Origin: Stomoxys calcitrans | Taxonomy: Eukaryota; Arthropoda; Insecta; Diptera; Muscidae | NCBI RefSeq assembly: GCF_963082655.1 | Contig: NC_081552.1 | Coordinates: 64,082,571 to 64,146,570, forward strand | Length of the DNA stretch: 64,000 nt | Direction of reading: 5' to 3' | Part shown: positions 1 to 11,560 of the stretch, one piece after another | How the letters are laid out: each line of letters opens with the position of its first letter | Position numbering within the stretch: the stretch's first letter is position 1 | Made by a program: the position numbers and the translations under genes | Notes under the pieces: model-generated | Databases searched by the model: none | Told to the model about the DNA's origin: nothing | What the model saw: the letters and a program-made list of their open reading frames with translations, nothing else

Positions 1-226
1 CTGCGTGTCAGTCTGGACTTCTAGTTCGCCAATATATACCATGATGAGTAGCCAATGTGTAATCCACATCTCGATCAGTCTCGCTTACAAAAATGCAAAT
101 ATCATCAAATAGTCAAATCGCACCGTTTATGTATACATAGTACATCCAGTAGCAACGCCTTACCAATAATAAAAACCTTTGCAATCGATAGTAAAATAAA
201 ACACCTTCACAATGGTATGACTTTTA
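1..226. other. Unrecognised AT-rich sequence
   Basis: No convincing gene or repeat is seen. The short open frame at 55-291 has no recognisable domain and runs into the neighbouring inverted-repeat element, so I do not call it a gene. Confidence 0.3.
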
Positions 227-598
227 CAGTGGCTCATGTTCTAGTCAGATCAAAATCCAACTTAAAATTCTATAAAAAGAAATTCGTCTAAACGGTAAAA
301 TCTCAATTTTCAAAAATGATGAAAAATACATACATAAATGTATTTTCGTTGGGCGCCATATATGTTACGCGCTATTTTTCATTCCAATCTGGAATATTGT
401 TTAGTATAAATCTGCGGGAATCACAAGCTGTGGCATGTTATGATGTAAAATTGCCCTGGCTAGCTCCACCAGGATGTAGGGTCTCAACCCGTAATTTCAC
501 GCGCGAACATATTTTTTTCTTAACGTTTCATGCCATCAAAAGTTAATAAAGATCATCGACTTTCAAAAACTTACACGTTGTTTTTCTTTGAGCCACTG
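227..598. mobile_element. Small TA-flanked inverted-repeat element (MITE-like)
   Basis: A 372-bp segment begins CAGTGGCTCA and ends with its exact reverse complement TGAGCCACTG. Both ends are flanked by TA (225-226 and 599-600), the target duplication of Tc1/mariner elements. The perfect terminal repeat is only about 10 bp and I recognise no transposase inside; a 76-codon frame at 316-546 has no known motif. A non-autonomous Tc1/mariner derivative fits best. With so short a repeat, chance cannot be excluded without other copies. Confidence 0.5.
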
Positions 599-2474
599 TA
601 TTAGTCTTACCTGTGAATGTGTTTGGTATGTCCAGATGTAGTGACATACCGAGGTACAATGTCCCCACCCTGTCGCCTTTTGACATTGAAAATACCCTTA
701 TTCCACCCAATGTCCCTATTATGACCAGCTTCTAAAACTAAAGATGAGCCTTGCCCCACATTCCTCTTAAAGAAGGCGAACTTAGCAATTCATATTAAAT
801 TCAGTATATTTTGGCATAGCCATCATAAATCTTAAGTATCAAAACAAAACAAAAATATAATTAAATTTATATACTAAGCCTATTTTGTTCAAGTATAATT
901 TGAATGAATGACACTAAGAAAATACATGATGAATTTATTAATTCATCCTAGTTTAAAATAAAACGTTCTTTGGAGAAACACCAAAAATAAAAAGCTTTAG
1001 AGACCGTTAGATGTCTGCATTATGTTGGGAAAAAAAAAATAAAATAAATGTCTCAATTTATTTTTGCTATTGCTATTTCATTTATGTCCAGGGAAAAGAA
1101 AAAAAAAATTATTGTCGTGGATGATAGAGCTCAATAATCCAGAATACTAAAATCAGAAACTAACCGTTATCATTTTGGCTATTGCATTGTAAAAGTGTGG
1201 ATGGGAAAACAACAATAACAAAAAAAAAACCGGTATGACACCTATCAGTCTTTACACCACCAAGAATGTATTCTCTTAAGTCCAAAATTTAAGTTAAATG
1301 TAAAAATGTTTCTCACACATACATACACATATACATGTTATGCACCCATTTCATTTATTGGTGATTTACTTTACACTCAAATTCACTATGGGTATGTATG
1401 TGTTGTTTAAAGATCAATGTTTAGTACCGTTATGATGAGAAATGAAGGAAAAAGAAAAAAAAAAAAAAAACTTAGTATGTATATGGATTATGTATATGCC
1501 TATGAGTACTTATATACTACTTTTACTACATGTGCTTCAATTTCATGTATACATCACCGAAAAATATTTCCAATTTGACGAGCTTGGGGGCTCAAAAGCT
1601 GGGACGTATGGGCAGCCGCAACTCCCAATACGATTTGACAAATCCAAAAAGACAATGTGCGCCTATGGCGACTTAGGGCTCCTTTCTCTTCCCCTAAGCA
1701 GACTCTTCTCAGCGACAAATTCAACGCCTGTTGGAGTAACAGGCTGCGGCAGTGATATGATTTAGTGCAATTGCACTTACCAAGATGAAATGGTAAAATT
1801 ATGGAGTAGCTGGGCACCTATCACGTCTATGTCTTGTGTAGTCGTGTATAACACAAAGACCGATGATAATTTCGGTCGCCCCCAGAAACACCTTAGTGGT
1901 GGCAGCCGACACAGTTTCCCAGCAAAAAAAAAATCCGCACCAGGAGGCCGATGAAGTTATCAGAAACCCCTCTGGTCAACGTTCACCTCACTGCGTAAAA
2001 TTTCTCAACTCCACGGTCGTAAAATAATTGCCGCAACACAGGTGTATGTGTGCAAGAAAATCCAATCGCCTATAGAAGTCAATGGAGAAGATAATTAAAG
2101 GTCTTTAATTAAATTCTCTTCACAGGGTCAGCTCATATTCAATCATGCTTACCAATGAACAATTTATGTTCCGTTTATAAAAAAAATCTTTTGTAACCAG
2201 GGTAATGTTTAATTTTCATTCACTGCCCACCACTCTTGGTATTGCAAGTCTTGTTCTGGTCTCTTTGAAAACTCTTTTCGGAATGTCGAAATGCCTTGAC
2301 TGCAAAATAACTTGGTGCAAGAGTGTTAGTGTACTGTCAACTATCAGGCAGGGTTACCAGATCACCTCCAAAAAAAATAAAAATTTCCCTAATTACCATC
2401 GATCCTTATTAACAAAGACATTGATCGCCGTGTCGTATTGTAAGCACAAATGGCCGTATCGTACAGCATAAAAG
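599..2474. other. Largely unrecognised AT-rich region
   Basis: About 1.9 kb with many A-runs and no recognisable protein. The stretch around 1560-1930 is more GC-balanced than its surroundings and open on both strands (1442-1765 plus, 1554-1817 minus). I recognise no domain there; it could be the untranslated end of an unidentified retroelement. An exon cannot be excluded. Confidence 0.3.
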
Positions 2475-3549
2475 GGGTCAGTAACGATCCGTTTCAGACT
2501 TCTTTGCTGGAGCTTCTTCATCCGACCATATGACAAAATGACCTAGCCATCGCAGCCGTTGTATTTTGATATGTGTAATTATGCTATTGTCGTCATACAG
2601 CTCGTGGTTCATACGTCGCCTATATTATCCATTATCGCAACTGGTCCATATATTTTACGAAAAATCTTTCTCTCAAATATTCCAGGAACTGCCTCATTTG
2701 CATTCACAAGTACCCATGCTTCAGAACCATATAACAACACGGGTAGAGTAATCTTCGTCTGTCGAGAGGTGAACTTTTTTCTAAACTGCTTACTTAAAGT
2801 AGCATCTGTTTGCCAGTATTATTCTTCGCTTAATCTCAAAACTGGTGTCATTCATTTCGGTTACGGCGGTACCGAGGTAGATAAAGTTGGTGATTATCTC
2901 AAAGCTGTGGTTCCCAACTTTCTCCAATTCCTTTACATTGCACAAGGTGTTTTGGGAATTAAAACCAACCATTTCGTCTTATCTCCATTTACTGCCAGAC
3001 CCATTTTAACTGGCTCTCATTCGATTCTTTCAAAGGCTGCAGTTAATACATCCGGTGACCAACCTATGATGTCGGTGTTGTCGGCATAGGCGAGTAACAT
3101 GTGTTCTCTTGTAATTAGTGTGCCATATCTATTCACATCTGCATCTTGTATAATCTTCTCCAGAATGATATTAAAGAGATCACACGATAGGCGGTCTCCT
3201 CGTCTTAAACTTTGTTTGGTATTAAATGGTTCGGAACCCGTATCAGCAAGTGTCATCCTGCAGAATCTTATTAATTTTGCAGGGATACCAAACTCAGATA
3301 TGGCTTGAAATACCTTTGAACGTAAAGGGGTATCGAAAACGTCTTTGTAGTCAACAAATAAATGGTAGGTGTTGATTAGTTCCTCTGAGGTCTTTTCCAG
3401 GATTTGGCGCAATTTGAATATCTGGTCTATGGTGGATTGATTGATTGATTGATACGGCCAATTATCTCATTGACTTTAGGTTTTAATCTTTCACACAGTT
3501 CACTCGATGCAATGGGGAAGAGACTTTTTCCTCTATAGTTGTATTCTGT
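2475..3549 (-). pseudogene. RTE-clade non-LTR retrotransposon, RT palm/thumb and C-terminal part
   Basis: The minus strand encodes the later half of an RTE-type polymerase in broken frames. From about 3412 it reads through the segment with ISEFGIPAKLIRF, a LRRGDRLSCDLFN block and the catalytic block (3077-3088). A second frame (2972-2790) carries the FIYLGTAV and EIKRRIILANRCYF block typical of RTE C-termini, and the tail near 2560 reads IQRLRWLGH. The catalytic motif is YADN, not YADD, so the second catalytic aspartate is lost. Frameshifts and stops separate the blocks, so this is a dead copy. It is the 3' part of the element whose 5' part lies at 5033-5282; a family A element separates them. 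Confidence 0.85.
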
Positions 3550-5032
3550 TTTTATACCCTCCACCATAAGATGGGGGTATACTAATTTCGTCATTGTGAT
3601 TGTAACTACTCGAAATATTCGTCTGAGACCCCATAAAGTATATATATTCTTGATCGTCGTGAAATTTTATGTCGATCTAGCCATGTCCGTCCGTCCGTCC
3701 GTCCGTCTGTCTGTCGAAAGCACGCTAACTTCCGAAGGAGTAAAGCTAGTCGCTTGAAATTTTGCACAAATACTTCTTATTAGTTTAGGTCGGTTGGTAT
3801 TGTAAATGGGCCATATCGGTCCATGTTTTGATATAGCTGCCATATAAACCGATCTTGGGCCTTGAATTCTTGAGCCTCTAGAGTGCGCATTTCTTATCCG
3901 ATTGGACTGAAATTTTGCACGACGTGTTTTGTTATGATATTCAACAACTGTGCCAAGTATGGTTCAAATCGGTTTATAACCAGATATAGCTGCCATATAA
4001 ACCGATCTTGGGTCTTGACTTCTTGAGCCTCTAGAGGGCGCAATTCTTATCCGATTGGAATGAAATTTTGCACGACGTATTTCGTTATTATATCCAACAA
4101 ATGTGCCAAGTATGGTTCAAATCGGTCCATAACCTGATATAGCTGCCATATAAACCGATCTTGGGTCTTGACTTCTTGAGCCTCTAGAGTGCCCAATTCT
4201 TATCCGATTGGAATGAAATTTTGCACGACGTGTTTTGTTACGATATCCAACAACTGTGCCAAGTATGGTTCAAATCGGTTCATAACCTGATATAGCTGCC
4301 ATATTAACCGATCTTGGGTCTTGACTTCTTGAGCCTCTAGAGGGCGCAATTCCTATCCGATTTGAGTGAATTTTGGCACGTAGTAGTGTTATGATATCCA
4401 ACAACTGTGCCAAATATGGTTCAAATCGGTTCATAACCTGATATAGCTGTCATATAAACAGATCTGGGGACTTGACTTCTTGAGCTTCTTGAGGGCGCAG
4501 TTCCTATCCGATTTGGCTGAAATTTAGGAGGACGTTTTTTATTGTTATTTTCAACAACTATGTCAAAAAAAGTACAAGTCGGTTCATAACCCGATATAGG
4601 TGCCACATAAACCGATCTGGGATCTTGACTTCTTGAGTCTCTAGAGGTCGCAATTATTATCCGATTTGCCTGAAATTTTGTACGACGGATTCTCTCGTGA
4701 CCATTAACATACCTGTTTATTATGGTCTGAATCGGTCTATAGCCCGATACAGCTCCCATATAAATCGATCTCTCTATTTTACTTCTTGAGCCCACAAAGG
4801 GCGCAATTCTTATTCGAATTGGCTGACATTTTATACAGGTGTCCAACATATAATTTAATTGTGGTCCAAACTGGACCATATCTTGATATCGCTCTAATAG
4901 CAGAGCAAATCTTTTCTTATATCCTTTTTTTTTGCCTAAGAACAGATGCCGGGAAAAGAACTCGACAAATGCGATCCATGGTGGAGGGTATATAAGATTC
5001 GGCCCGGCCGAACTTAGCACGCTTTTACTTGT
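3550..5032 (+). mobile_element. Family A DINE-like element, complete, inserted in the RTE remnant
   Basis: About 1.48 kb from TTTTATACCCTCCACCATAA to the GC-rich palindrome and CTTTTACTTGT. In order: subterminal inverted repeat; the TATAAAGTATATATATTCTTGATC core; (GTCC/GTCT)n at about 3684-3714; several 153-bp central units each with ATATAGCTGCCATATAAACC; a 3' portion; and the inverse repeat ATGGTGGAGGGTATA. It has no protein of its own. It lies between T3549 and T5033, and removing it restores continuity of the RTE frame. Confidence 0.85.
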
Positions 5033-5282
5033 TTCTCCTTTCTTGTGTACGGGACATAGTATGCTAAGATTCCACTCATCGGGTATGCACTCTTCTAGCC
5101 GGATAAGCTGATGCATACGCCTAATCGGAGTGTCGCCTCCGGTTTTAAATAGTTCAGCGGGTAACCCGTCGGCTTCTGCTGCCTTGTTGTTCTTCAGTCG
5201 GGTCACCGCTACTTGGTCTTCATTCTGACTAGGAGGTAAACATTCTATACCATCATCAGTGATTTGTTCTGCGGTATCCTCT
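5033..5282 (-). pseudogene. RTE-clade retrotransposon, RT N-terminal part
   Basis: The minus strand reads KNNKAAEADGLPAELFK, then RRMHQL, LEECIPDEWNLSILCPV and HKKG, which is the start of the RTE reverse-transcriptase domain. The frame is cut by the family A element immediately after HKKGE and resumes at 3549 with a TEYNYRG block. The 5' boundary at about 5282 is where a family D repeat begins; the endonuclease half is missing. Confidence 0.85.
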
Positions 5283-6200
5283 TCGCCGCCAAAAACGGCT
5301 TAACCGATTTCTTTGTAATTTTCACAGATTGCGGGGGGTGGTCCGGATGATAATTTATTGATATCGGAAGGGCGGACCCTCCCTTTTATCCTAAAAGTTC
5401 GACCCCAAAATTGAAGTGAACCGATCGGGACAATATGGGATTCAAATGAAAGGTATTCAGAAGTAGACTACGAATTTCATATTTAAAATTGGAACCAAGT
5501 AACTGTGGGGCCGCCCCGACCCCAAAACCCCCTAAAATAAGTTTATTGGACGATAATGACAATATGGGTCTAGAATGAAAGGTATTCGAGAGTAGATTAT
5601 AAAAATTAGGAAATTAGGAAGGGGGAAAATGCGTTTTAATTTGTTGACATTGGAAGGGGGCGGACCCTCCCCTTTACCCCAAAAAACACCACTTAAAATC
5701 AAAAGTGGACCAATAGGGACAATATAGGTATCAAACTAAAGGTATTCGGGAGTAGAATACGAATATTGTATTAAAAATTGGGACCAAGTATGCGAGGAGT
5801 CGTCCAACCCCCAAAACTCCTCCAAACTGACATATTGAACGTACATATCAATTAGGGACTGAAATAAAAGGCATCCGGGAGTAGACTACGAATATGACAT
5901 AAAAAATGAGGTCCAAGTAATTAGGGGTCGCCCCACCCCCAAATGAAAATATTACTCGATCATAGCTAGATGAGGCTCAAATGATAAGTACTTGGTAGCA
6001 GATTACGAATATGACATTAAGCTTTGTGTCCAAGAATCTAGGTGGTGATTTACCTCCTAAAATCGCCTCCAATAGATTATTTGACCCATTAAAACACCCC
6101 CATGGTCAAGTGATAGATATTTTTGATTGGAGTGCGTCATTCAAATTTGTGTTCAAGTGGCAGATGGAGTGAGGCGCACAATCTTCCTATAGGAATTTCG
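5283..6200 (-). repeat. Family D tandem-repeat element, reversed
   Basis: Starts at the reverse complement of the D tail (TTCAGCCGTTTCTGAG-like, here AAAACGGCTTAACCGATTTC) and continues with diverged units of the type 'GGTATTC-GGAGTAGAATACGAAT ... CCCCACCCCCAA'. It lacks the (ACAA)n tail seen in other copies. Units recur at roughly 130 bp. No coding potential. It abuts the RTE remnant, so it either inserted into or truncated that element. Confidence 0.65.
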
Positions 6201-6222
6201 TTGCGGTTGTTGGCTGTATTAT

Positions 6223-8020
6223 TTTTATACCCTCCACCATAAGATGGGGGTATACTAATTTCGTCATTCTGTTTGTAACTACTCGAAATATTCGTCTGAG
6301 ACCCCATAAAGTATATATATTCTTGATCGTCGTGAAATTTTATATCGATCTAGCCATGTCCGTCCGTCTGTCCGTCCGTCCGTCCGTCCGTCCGTCCGTC
6401 CGTCCGTCTGTCTGTCGAAAGCACGCTAACTTCCGAAGGAGTAAAGCTAGCCGCTTGAAATTTTGCACAAATACTTCTTATTAGTGTAGGTCGGTTGGTA
6501 TTGTAAATGGGCCATATCGGTCCATGTTTTGATATAGCTGCCATATAACCCGATCTTGCGTCTTGATTTCTTGAACCTCTAGAGTGCGCATTTCTTATCC
6601 GATTGGCACGAAATTTTGCACGACGTGTTTTGTTATGACATTCAACAACTGTGCCAAGTATGGTTCAAATCGGTTCATAATCTGATATAGCTGCCATATA
6701 AACCGATCTTGGGTCTTGATTTCTTGAGCCTCTAGAGTGCGCAATTCTTATCCGATTTGAATGAATTTTGGCACGACGTGTTTTGTTATGATGTTCAACA
6801 ACTGTGCCAAGTATGGTTCAAATCGGTTCATAATCTGATATAGCTGCCATATAAACCGATCTTGGGTCTTGACTTCTTGAGCCTCTAGAGTGCCCAATTC
6901 TTATCCGATTTGAATGAATTTTGGCACGACGTGTTTTGTTATGATATCCAACAACTGTGCTTAATATGGTTCAAATCGGTCCATAATCTGATATAGCTGC
7001 CATATAAACCGATCTTGGTCTTGATTTCTTGAACCTCTAGAGTGCGCAATTCTTATCCGATTGGCACGAAATTTTGCACGACGTGTTTTGTTATGATATT
7101 CAACAACTGTGCCAAGTATGGTCCTAATCGGTCCATAACCTGATATAGCTGCCATATAAACCGATCTTGGGTCTTGACTTCTTAAGCCTCTAGCCGATTA
7201 CAATGAAATTTTGCACGACGTGTTTTGTTATGATATTAAACAACTGTGCTAAGTATGGTTCAAATCGGTCCATAACCTGATATAGCTGCCATATAAACCG
7301 ATCTTGGGTCTTGACTTCTTAAGCCTCTAAAGTGCGCAATTCTTATCAGTTTGGATTGAAATTTTGCACGACATGTTTTTTTTATGATATCCAACAAGTG
7401 TGCCAAAAATGGTTCAAATCGGCTCATAAACTGATATAGCTGTCATATAAACAGATCTGGGGACTTGACTTCTTGAGCTTCTAGAGGACGCAATTCCTAC
7501 CTGATTTGGCTGAAATTTTGCATGACGTTTTTTATTTTTTCTTTCAACCACTGTGTCAAATAAGGTTCAAATCGGTTCATAACCTGATATAGCTGCCATA
7601 TAAACCAATCTGGGATCTTGACTTCTTGACCCCTAGAGGTCGCAATTATTATCCGATATGCCTGAAATTTTGTACGACGGATCCTCTCATGACCATCAAC
7701 AATCGTGTTTATTATGGTCTGACTCGGTCTATAGCCCGATACAGATCCCATATAAATCGTTCTCTCTATTTTACTTCGTGAGCCCCAATGGGCGCAATTC
7801 TTATACGAATTGGCTGACATTTTACACAGGTCTCCAACATATAATTTAATTGTGGTCCGAACCGGACCATATCTTGATATCGTTTTAATAGCAGAGCAAC
7901 TCTTTTCTTATATCATTTTTTGCCTAAGAAGAGATGCCGGGAAAAGAACTCGACAAATGCGATCCATGGTGGAGGGTATATAAGATTCGGCCCGGCCGAA
8001 CTTAGCACGCTTTTACTTGT
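6223..8020 (+). mobile_element. Family A DINE-like element, complete
   Basis: About 1.8 kb with both ends intact: TTTTATACCCTCCACCAT at the start, palindrome plus CTTTTACTTGT at 7987-8020. The (GTCY)n tract at about 6358-6413 is one of the longest in the window (more than ten units). Central 153-bp units follow, some shortened by internal deletions (for example at about 7190). Open frames inside are short and repeat-derived. Confidence 0.85.
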
Positions 8021-8125
8021 TAAATTTCCCATCTTAAGACGGGTCTTAACATTAAATGTTTCAGGTAGTTTAACTGGCTATTTTTGCCATAGTTACATTT
8101 TTTTTAATATAGTGCGAATATCCAA
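8021..8125. other. Short unrecognised spacer before assembly gap
   Basis: About 100 bp without similarity to the neighbouring families, ending at the run of N. Confidence 0.4.
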
Positions 8126-8325
8126 NNNNNNNNNNNNNNNNNNNNNNNNNNNNNNNNNNNNNNNNNNNNNNNNNNNNNNNNNNNNNNNNNNNNNNNNNNN
8201 NNNNNNNNNNNNNNNNNNNNNNNNNNNNNNNNNNNNNNNNNNNNNNNNNNNNNNNNNNNNNNNNNNNNNNNNNNNNNNNNNNNNNNNNNNNNNNNNNNNN
8301 NNNNNNNNNNNNNNNNNNNNNNNNN
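8126..8325. other. Assembly gap (200 N)
   Basis: Exactly 200 unknown bases, probably a fixed-size scaffold gap, so the true length is unknown. Sequence on its right is already inside the 153-bp array of a family A element, so the gap probably hides that element's head; collapse of tandem repeats is a likely cause. Confidence 0.95.
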
Positions 8326-9437
8326 ACGACGTGTTTTGTTATGATATCCAACAACTGTGCCAAGTATGGTTCAAATCGGTTCTTAACCTGATATAGCTGC
8401 CATATAAACCGATCATGGGTCTTGACTTCTTGAGCCTCTAGCGTGCGCAATTCTTATCCGATCAGAATGAAATTTTGCACGACGTGTTTTGTTATGATAT
8501 CCAACAACTGTAGTAAGTATGGGTTCAAATCGGTCCATAACCTGATATAGCTGCCATATAAACCGATCTTGGGTCTTGACTTCTTGAGCCTCTAGAGGAC
8601 GCAATTCTTATCCGATTGGAATGGAATTTCGCACGACGTGTTTTGATATGATATCCAACAACTGTGCCAAGTATGGTTCAAATCGGTCCATAACCTGATA
8701 TAGCTGCCATATTAACCGATCTTGGGTCTTGACTTCTTGAGCCTCTAGAGGGCACAATTCTTATCCGATTTGAATGAATTTTTACACGAAGTATTTCGTT
8801 GTGATATCCAACAACTGTGCCAAGTATGGTTGAAATCGGTCCATAACCTGATATAGCTGTCATATAAACAGATCTGGGGATTTGACTTCTTGAGCTTCTA
8901 GAGGGCGCAATTCCTATCCGATTTGGTTGAAATTTTGCATGACCTATTTTATTTTTACTTTTAACAACTGTGTCAAATAAGGTTCAAATCGGTTCATAAC
9001 CTGATATAGCTGCCATATAAACCGATCTGGGATCTTGACTTCTTGATCCTTCGAGGTCACAATTATTATTCGATATGCCTGAAATTTTGTACGACGGATC
9101 CTCTCATGACCATCAACAAACGTGTTTATTATGGTCTGAATCGGTCTATAGCCCGTTACAGATCCCATATAAATTGTTCTCTCTATTTTACTTCGTGAGC
9201 CCCAATGGGCGCAATTCTTATACGAATTGGCTGAAATTTTACACAGGTCTCCAACATATAATTTAATTGTGGTCCGAACCGGACCATATCTTGATATCGT
9301 TTTAATAGCAGAGCAACTCTTTTCTTATATCCTTTTTTGCCTTAGAAGAGATGCCGGCAAAAGAACTCGACAAATGCGATCCATGGTGGAGGGTATATAA
9401 GATTCGGCCCGGCCGAACTTAGCACGCTTTTACTTGT
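8326..9437 (+). mobile_element. Family A element, head lost in gap
   Basis: Begins mid-array and continues through 153-bp units to the normal A terminus with palindrome and TTTTACTTGT. The head with the mini-me core and (GTCY)n is not present in the window. Confidence 0.8.
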
Positions 9438-9539
9438 TTTGCCTAAGAAGAGATGCCGGGAAAAGAACTCGACATATGCTATCCATGGTGGAGGGTATAT
9501 AAGATTCGGCCCGGCCGAACTTAGCACGCTTTTACTTGT
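9438..9539 (+). mobile_element. Extra copy of the last ~100 bp of family A
   Basis: Directly after a complete A terminus the sequence resumes at TTTGCCTAAGAAGAGATGCC and repeats the terminal block once more, ending again in TTTTACTTGT. The junction falls in the T-run that precedes GCCTAAGAAG in normal copies, as expected if an A element had inserted into that T-run of another A. Confidence 0.85.
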
Positions 9540-9550
9540 TATATATAAGA

Positions 9551-10218
9551 TAAGTAAAAAGGCATTATGTTCGGCCGAACTTTGGACAGCCACCAACAAT
9601 GCACAATTAAAATTGGATAACTTAAGCACCCTTATTCGGCACGAACATTGTGGTCTAATATATATGTCACTATTCAATTTTGTAGAACAAACTATTGGTC
9701 ATTTTGGCAGATATATCCAATTATAAACCGATCTCATTCTCAGAAAAGCTGTTTCAAATTTCGGCGAAATCGGGTAATAAATAAAGCTTTTATGGGCTTC
9801 AGTCCCCTTATCGGCAGATCGGTCTATATGGCAGCTATATCTACAATAAATGTAGTCCGATCTGAACCATCGGATGGAAAATAAAGTTTTTATGGGCATT
9901 AGAGCCTTTATGGGAAAATTTTTTCTATATAGCAGCTATATCCAAAAATGGTCCGATTTAGCCCGTTCAAGAACATAACCAGCGTGCATCAAAAAGACGT
10001 ATCTGTGGCAAATTTCAGCTCAATGTTTACATTTTTAAGGCTCTAGAGTGATTACAACAGACGGACGGACAGACACACGGACAACGTTAAATCGTCTTAG
10101 AATTTTGCGAAGATTCGAAATATATATACTTCGTATGGTCGGAAATTGATATTTCGATATAATGCAAACGGAATGATTAAATGAATATACCCGTATCCTA
10201 TGTTTGTGGGTACAAAAA
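9551..10218 (-). mobile_element. Family B2 element, reversed, diverged
   Basis: Opens with TAAGTAAAAAGGCATTATGT and a TTCGGCCGAA palindrome, continues with units of 'GTCTATATGGCAGCTATATC' type, and ends with (GACG)n at about 10053-10080, the reversed mini-me core at about 10120, and a degenerate GGGTACAAAAA end. The length is short for the family and the sequence is diverged, indicating an old copy. Confidence 0.7.
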
Positions 10219-10791
10219 TATTAGTCTTTTTGGTAGCTATATCCAAATATAGACTGATCTTAAGCATATACGATACGTATGTTGAAAAGCATATCATAAG
10301 TCACTGTGTAAAATTTCAGCGAAATCGGATTATAAATGCTCCTATTATAGGGCCAAGACTTTTAATCGAGAGATCGGTCTATATGGCAGCTATAGTCAAA
10401 TCTTAACCGATCTGAGCAAATTTGAAGAAGGATGTCGAAGGCCCTTACACAACCCACTGTCCCAAATTTCGGCGACATTGGGCAATAATTGCGCCTTTAA
10501 TGGACCCAAAACCTTAAATCGAGAGATCGGACTATATGGTAGCCATATACAAATCTGGACCGATATGGGCCGAATTACAGAAAGATGTCGAAAAGCCCTA
10601 CACAACTCACTGTCGCAAATTTCGCGATGTTGGATAATAAATGTGGCTTTTATGGGCCTAAGACCTTAAATCGGCAGCTCGGTCTGTATGGGGGCTATAC
10701 CAATATATGATCCGATATAGCCCATCTTCGAAGTTAACCCGCCTATGGACAAAAAAAGAATCTATGCAAAGTTTCAGCTCAATATCATTAT
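10219..10791 (-). mobile_element. Family B fragment, reversed
   Basis: B-type central units (AAATCGAGAGATCGG, CGAAATTTGGGACAGTG-type blocks in reverse) without either terminus. It is cut at its right by the TTTTTGTACCCTCCACCATA head of the next element. Confidence 0.65.
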
Positions 10792-11192
10792 TTTTGTACC
10801 CTCCACCATAGGATGGGGGTATACTAATTTCGTCATTCCCTTTGTAACACCTCGAAATATACGTCTAAGACCCCATAAAGTATATATATTCTTGATCGTC
10901 GTAACATTTTATGTCGATCTAGCCATGTCCGTCCGTCTGTTAAAAGCACGGTATCTTTCGAAGGAGTAAATCTAGGAGCTTGAAATTTTGCACAGACACT
11001 TCTTATATACTTGAAATTTTGCATGAAGTGTTCCAGCTTGACTCCCAACAACTGTGCCAAGTAAAGTCTAAATCAGTCCATAACGTGATTTCGCCGCCAC
11101 TTAAACCGATCTCCTGATCAGACTTGTTAGGCTTATCGAGGGTGCAATTCTTATATTGTCGACTCCGCCCGACTTTTGCCTTTCTTTGTTGG
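10792..11192 (+). mobile_element. Chimeric short element: family A head, family C tail
   Basis: The first about 360 bp are a family A head (TTTTGTACCCTCCACCAT, core at about 10880, very short (GTCC)n at about 10927) and A-type body. At about 11151 the sequence switches to the family C terminus (GACTCCGCCCGACTTTTGCC then TTTCTTTGTTGG). The only A-type repeat body is a partial unit. Confidence 0.7.
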
Positions 11193-11560
11193 TGAAATCT
11201 GGTACTACTAACTACCATATTTTTTGCCGCGACGAAATCTACCAGACTCAACCCATTTTCGTACTTTATCTCGTGGAGGCTAAATATTTCTACTGTAGGA
11301 CAAAAGATATTTTCCTTCCAATTATCGCATTAAAATATCCCAGAACGATTTTGTAATTTGTAATGTATTTATTTACACCCGCACAACAAGAATATAAAAT
11401 TTTTATAATTAAAGTGCGGGTAATATCTCCACCAATTGTACATAGTAAACACTTAAAACTAAGAATCTATAGCTATACAATACATCACAGATTTTGAATG
11501 AATAACTTACTAATGGAAAAAAATAACAATTGTGGCTTTGTAGATTTGAATTAAAAGAAA
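11193..11560. other. Unrecognised AT-rich sequence
   Basis: About 370 bp between two elements. An open frame crosses 11156-11356 but overlaps the C terminus and has no known motif. Nothing else seen. Confidence 0.3.

Noticed and set aside
2559..3089. 176-codon plus-strand frame as a gene
   Set aside because: The minus strand of the same segment encodes recognisable RTE polymerase blocks; the plus frame is a shadow.
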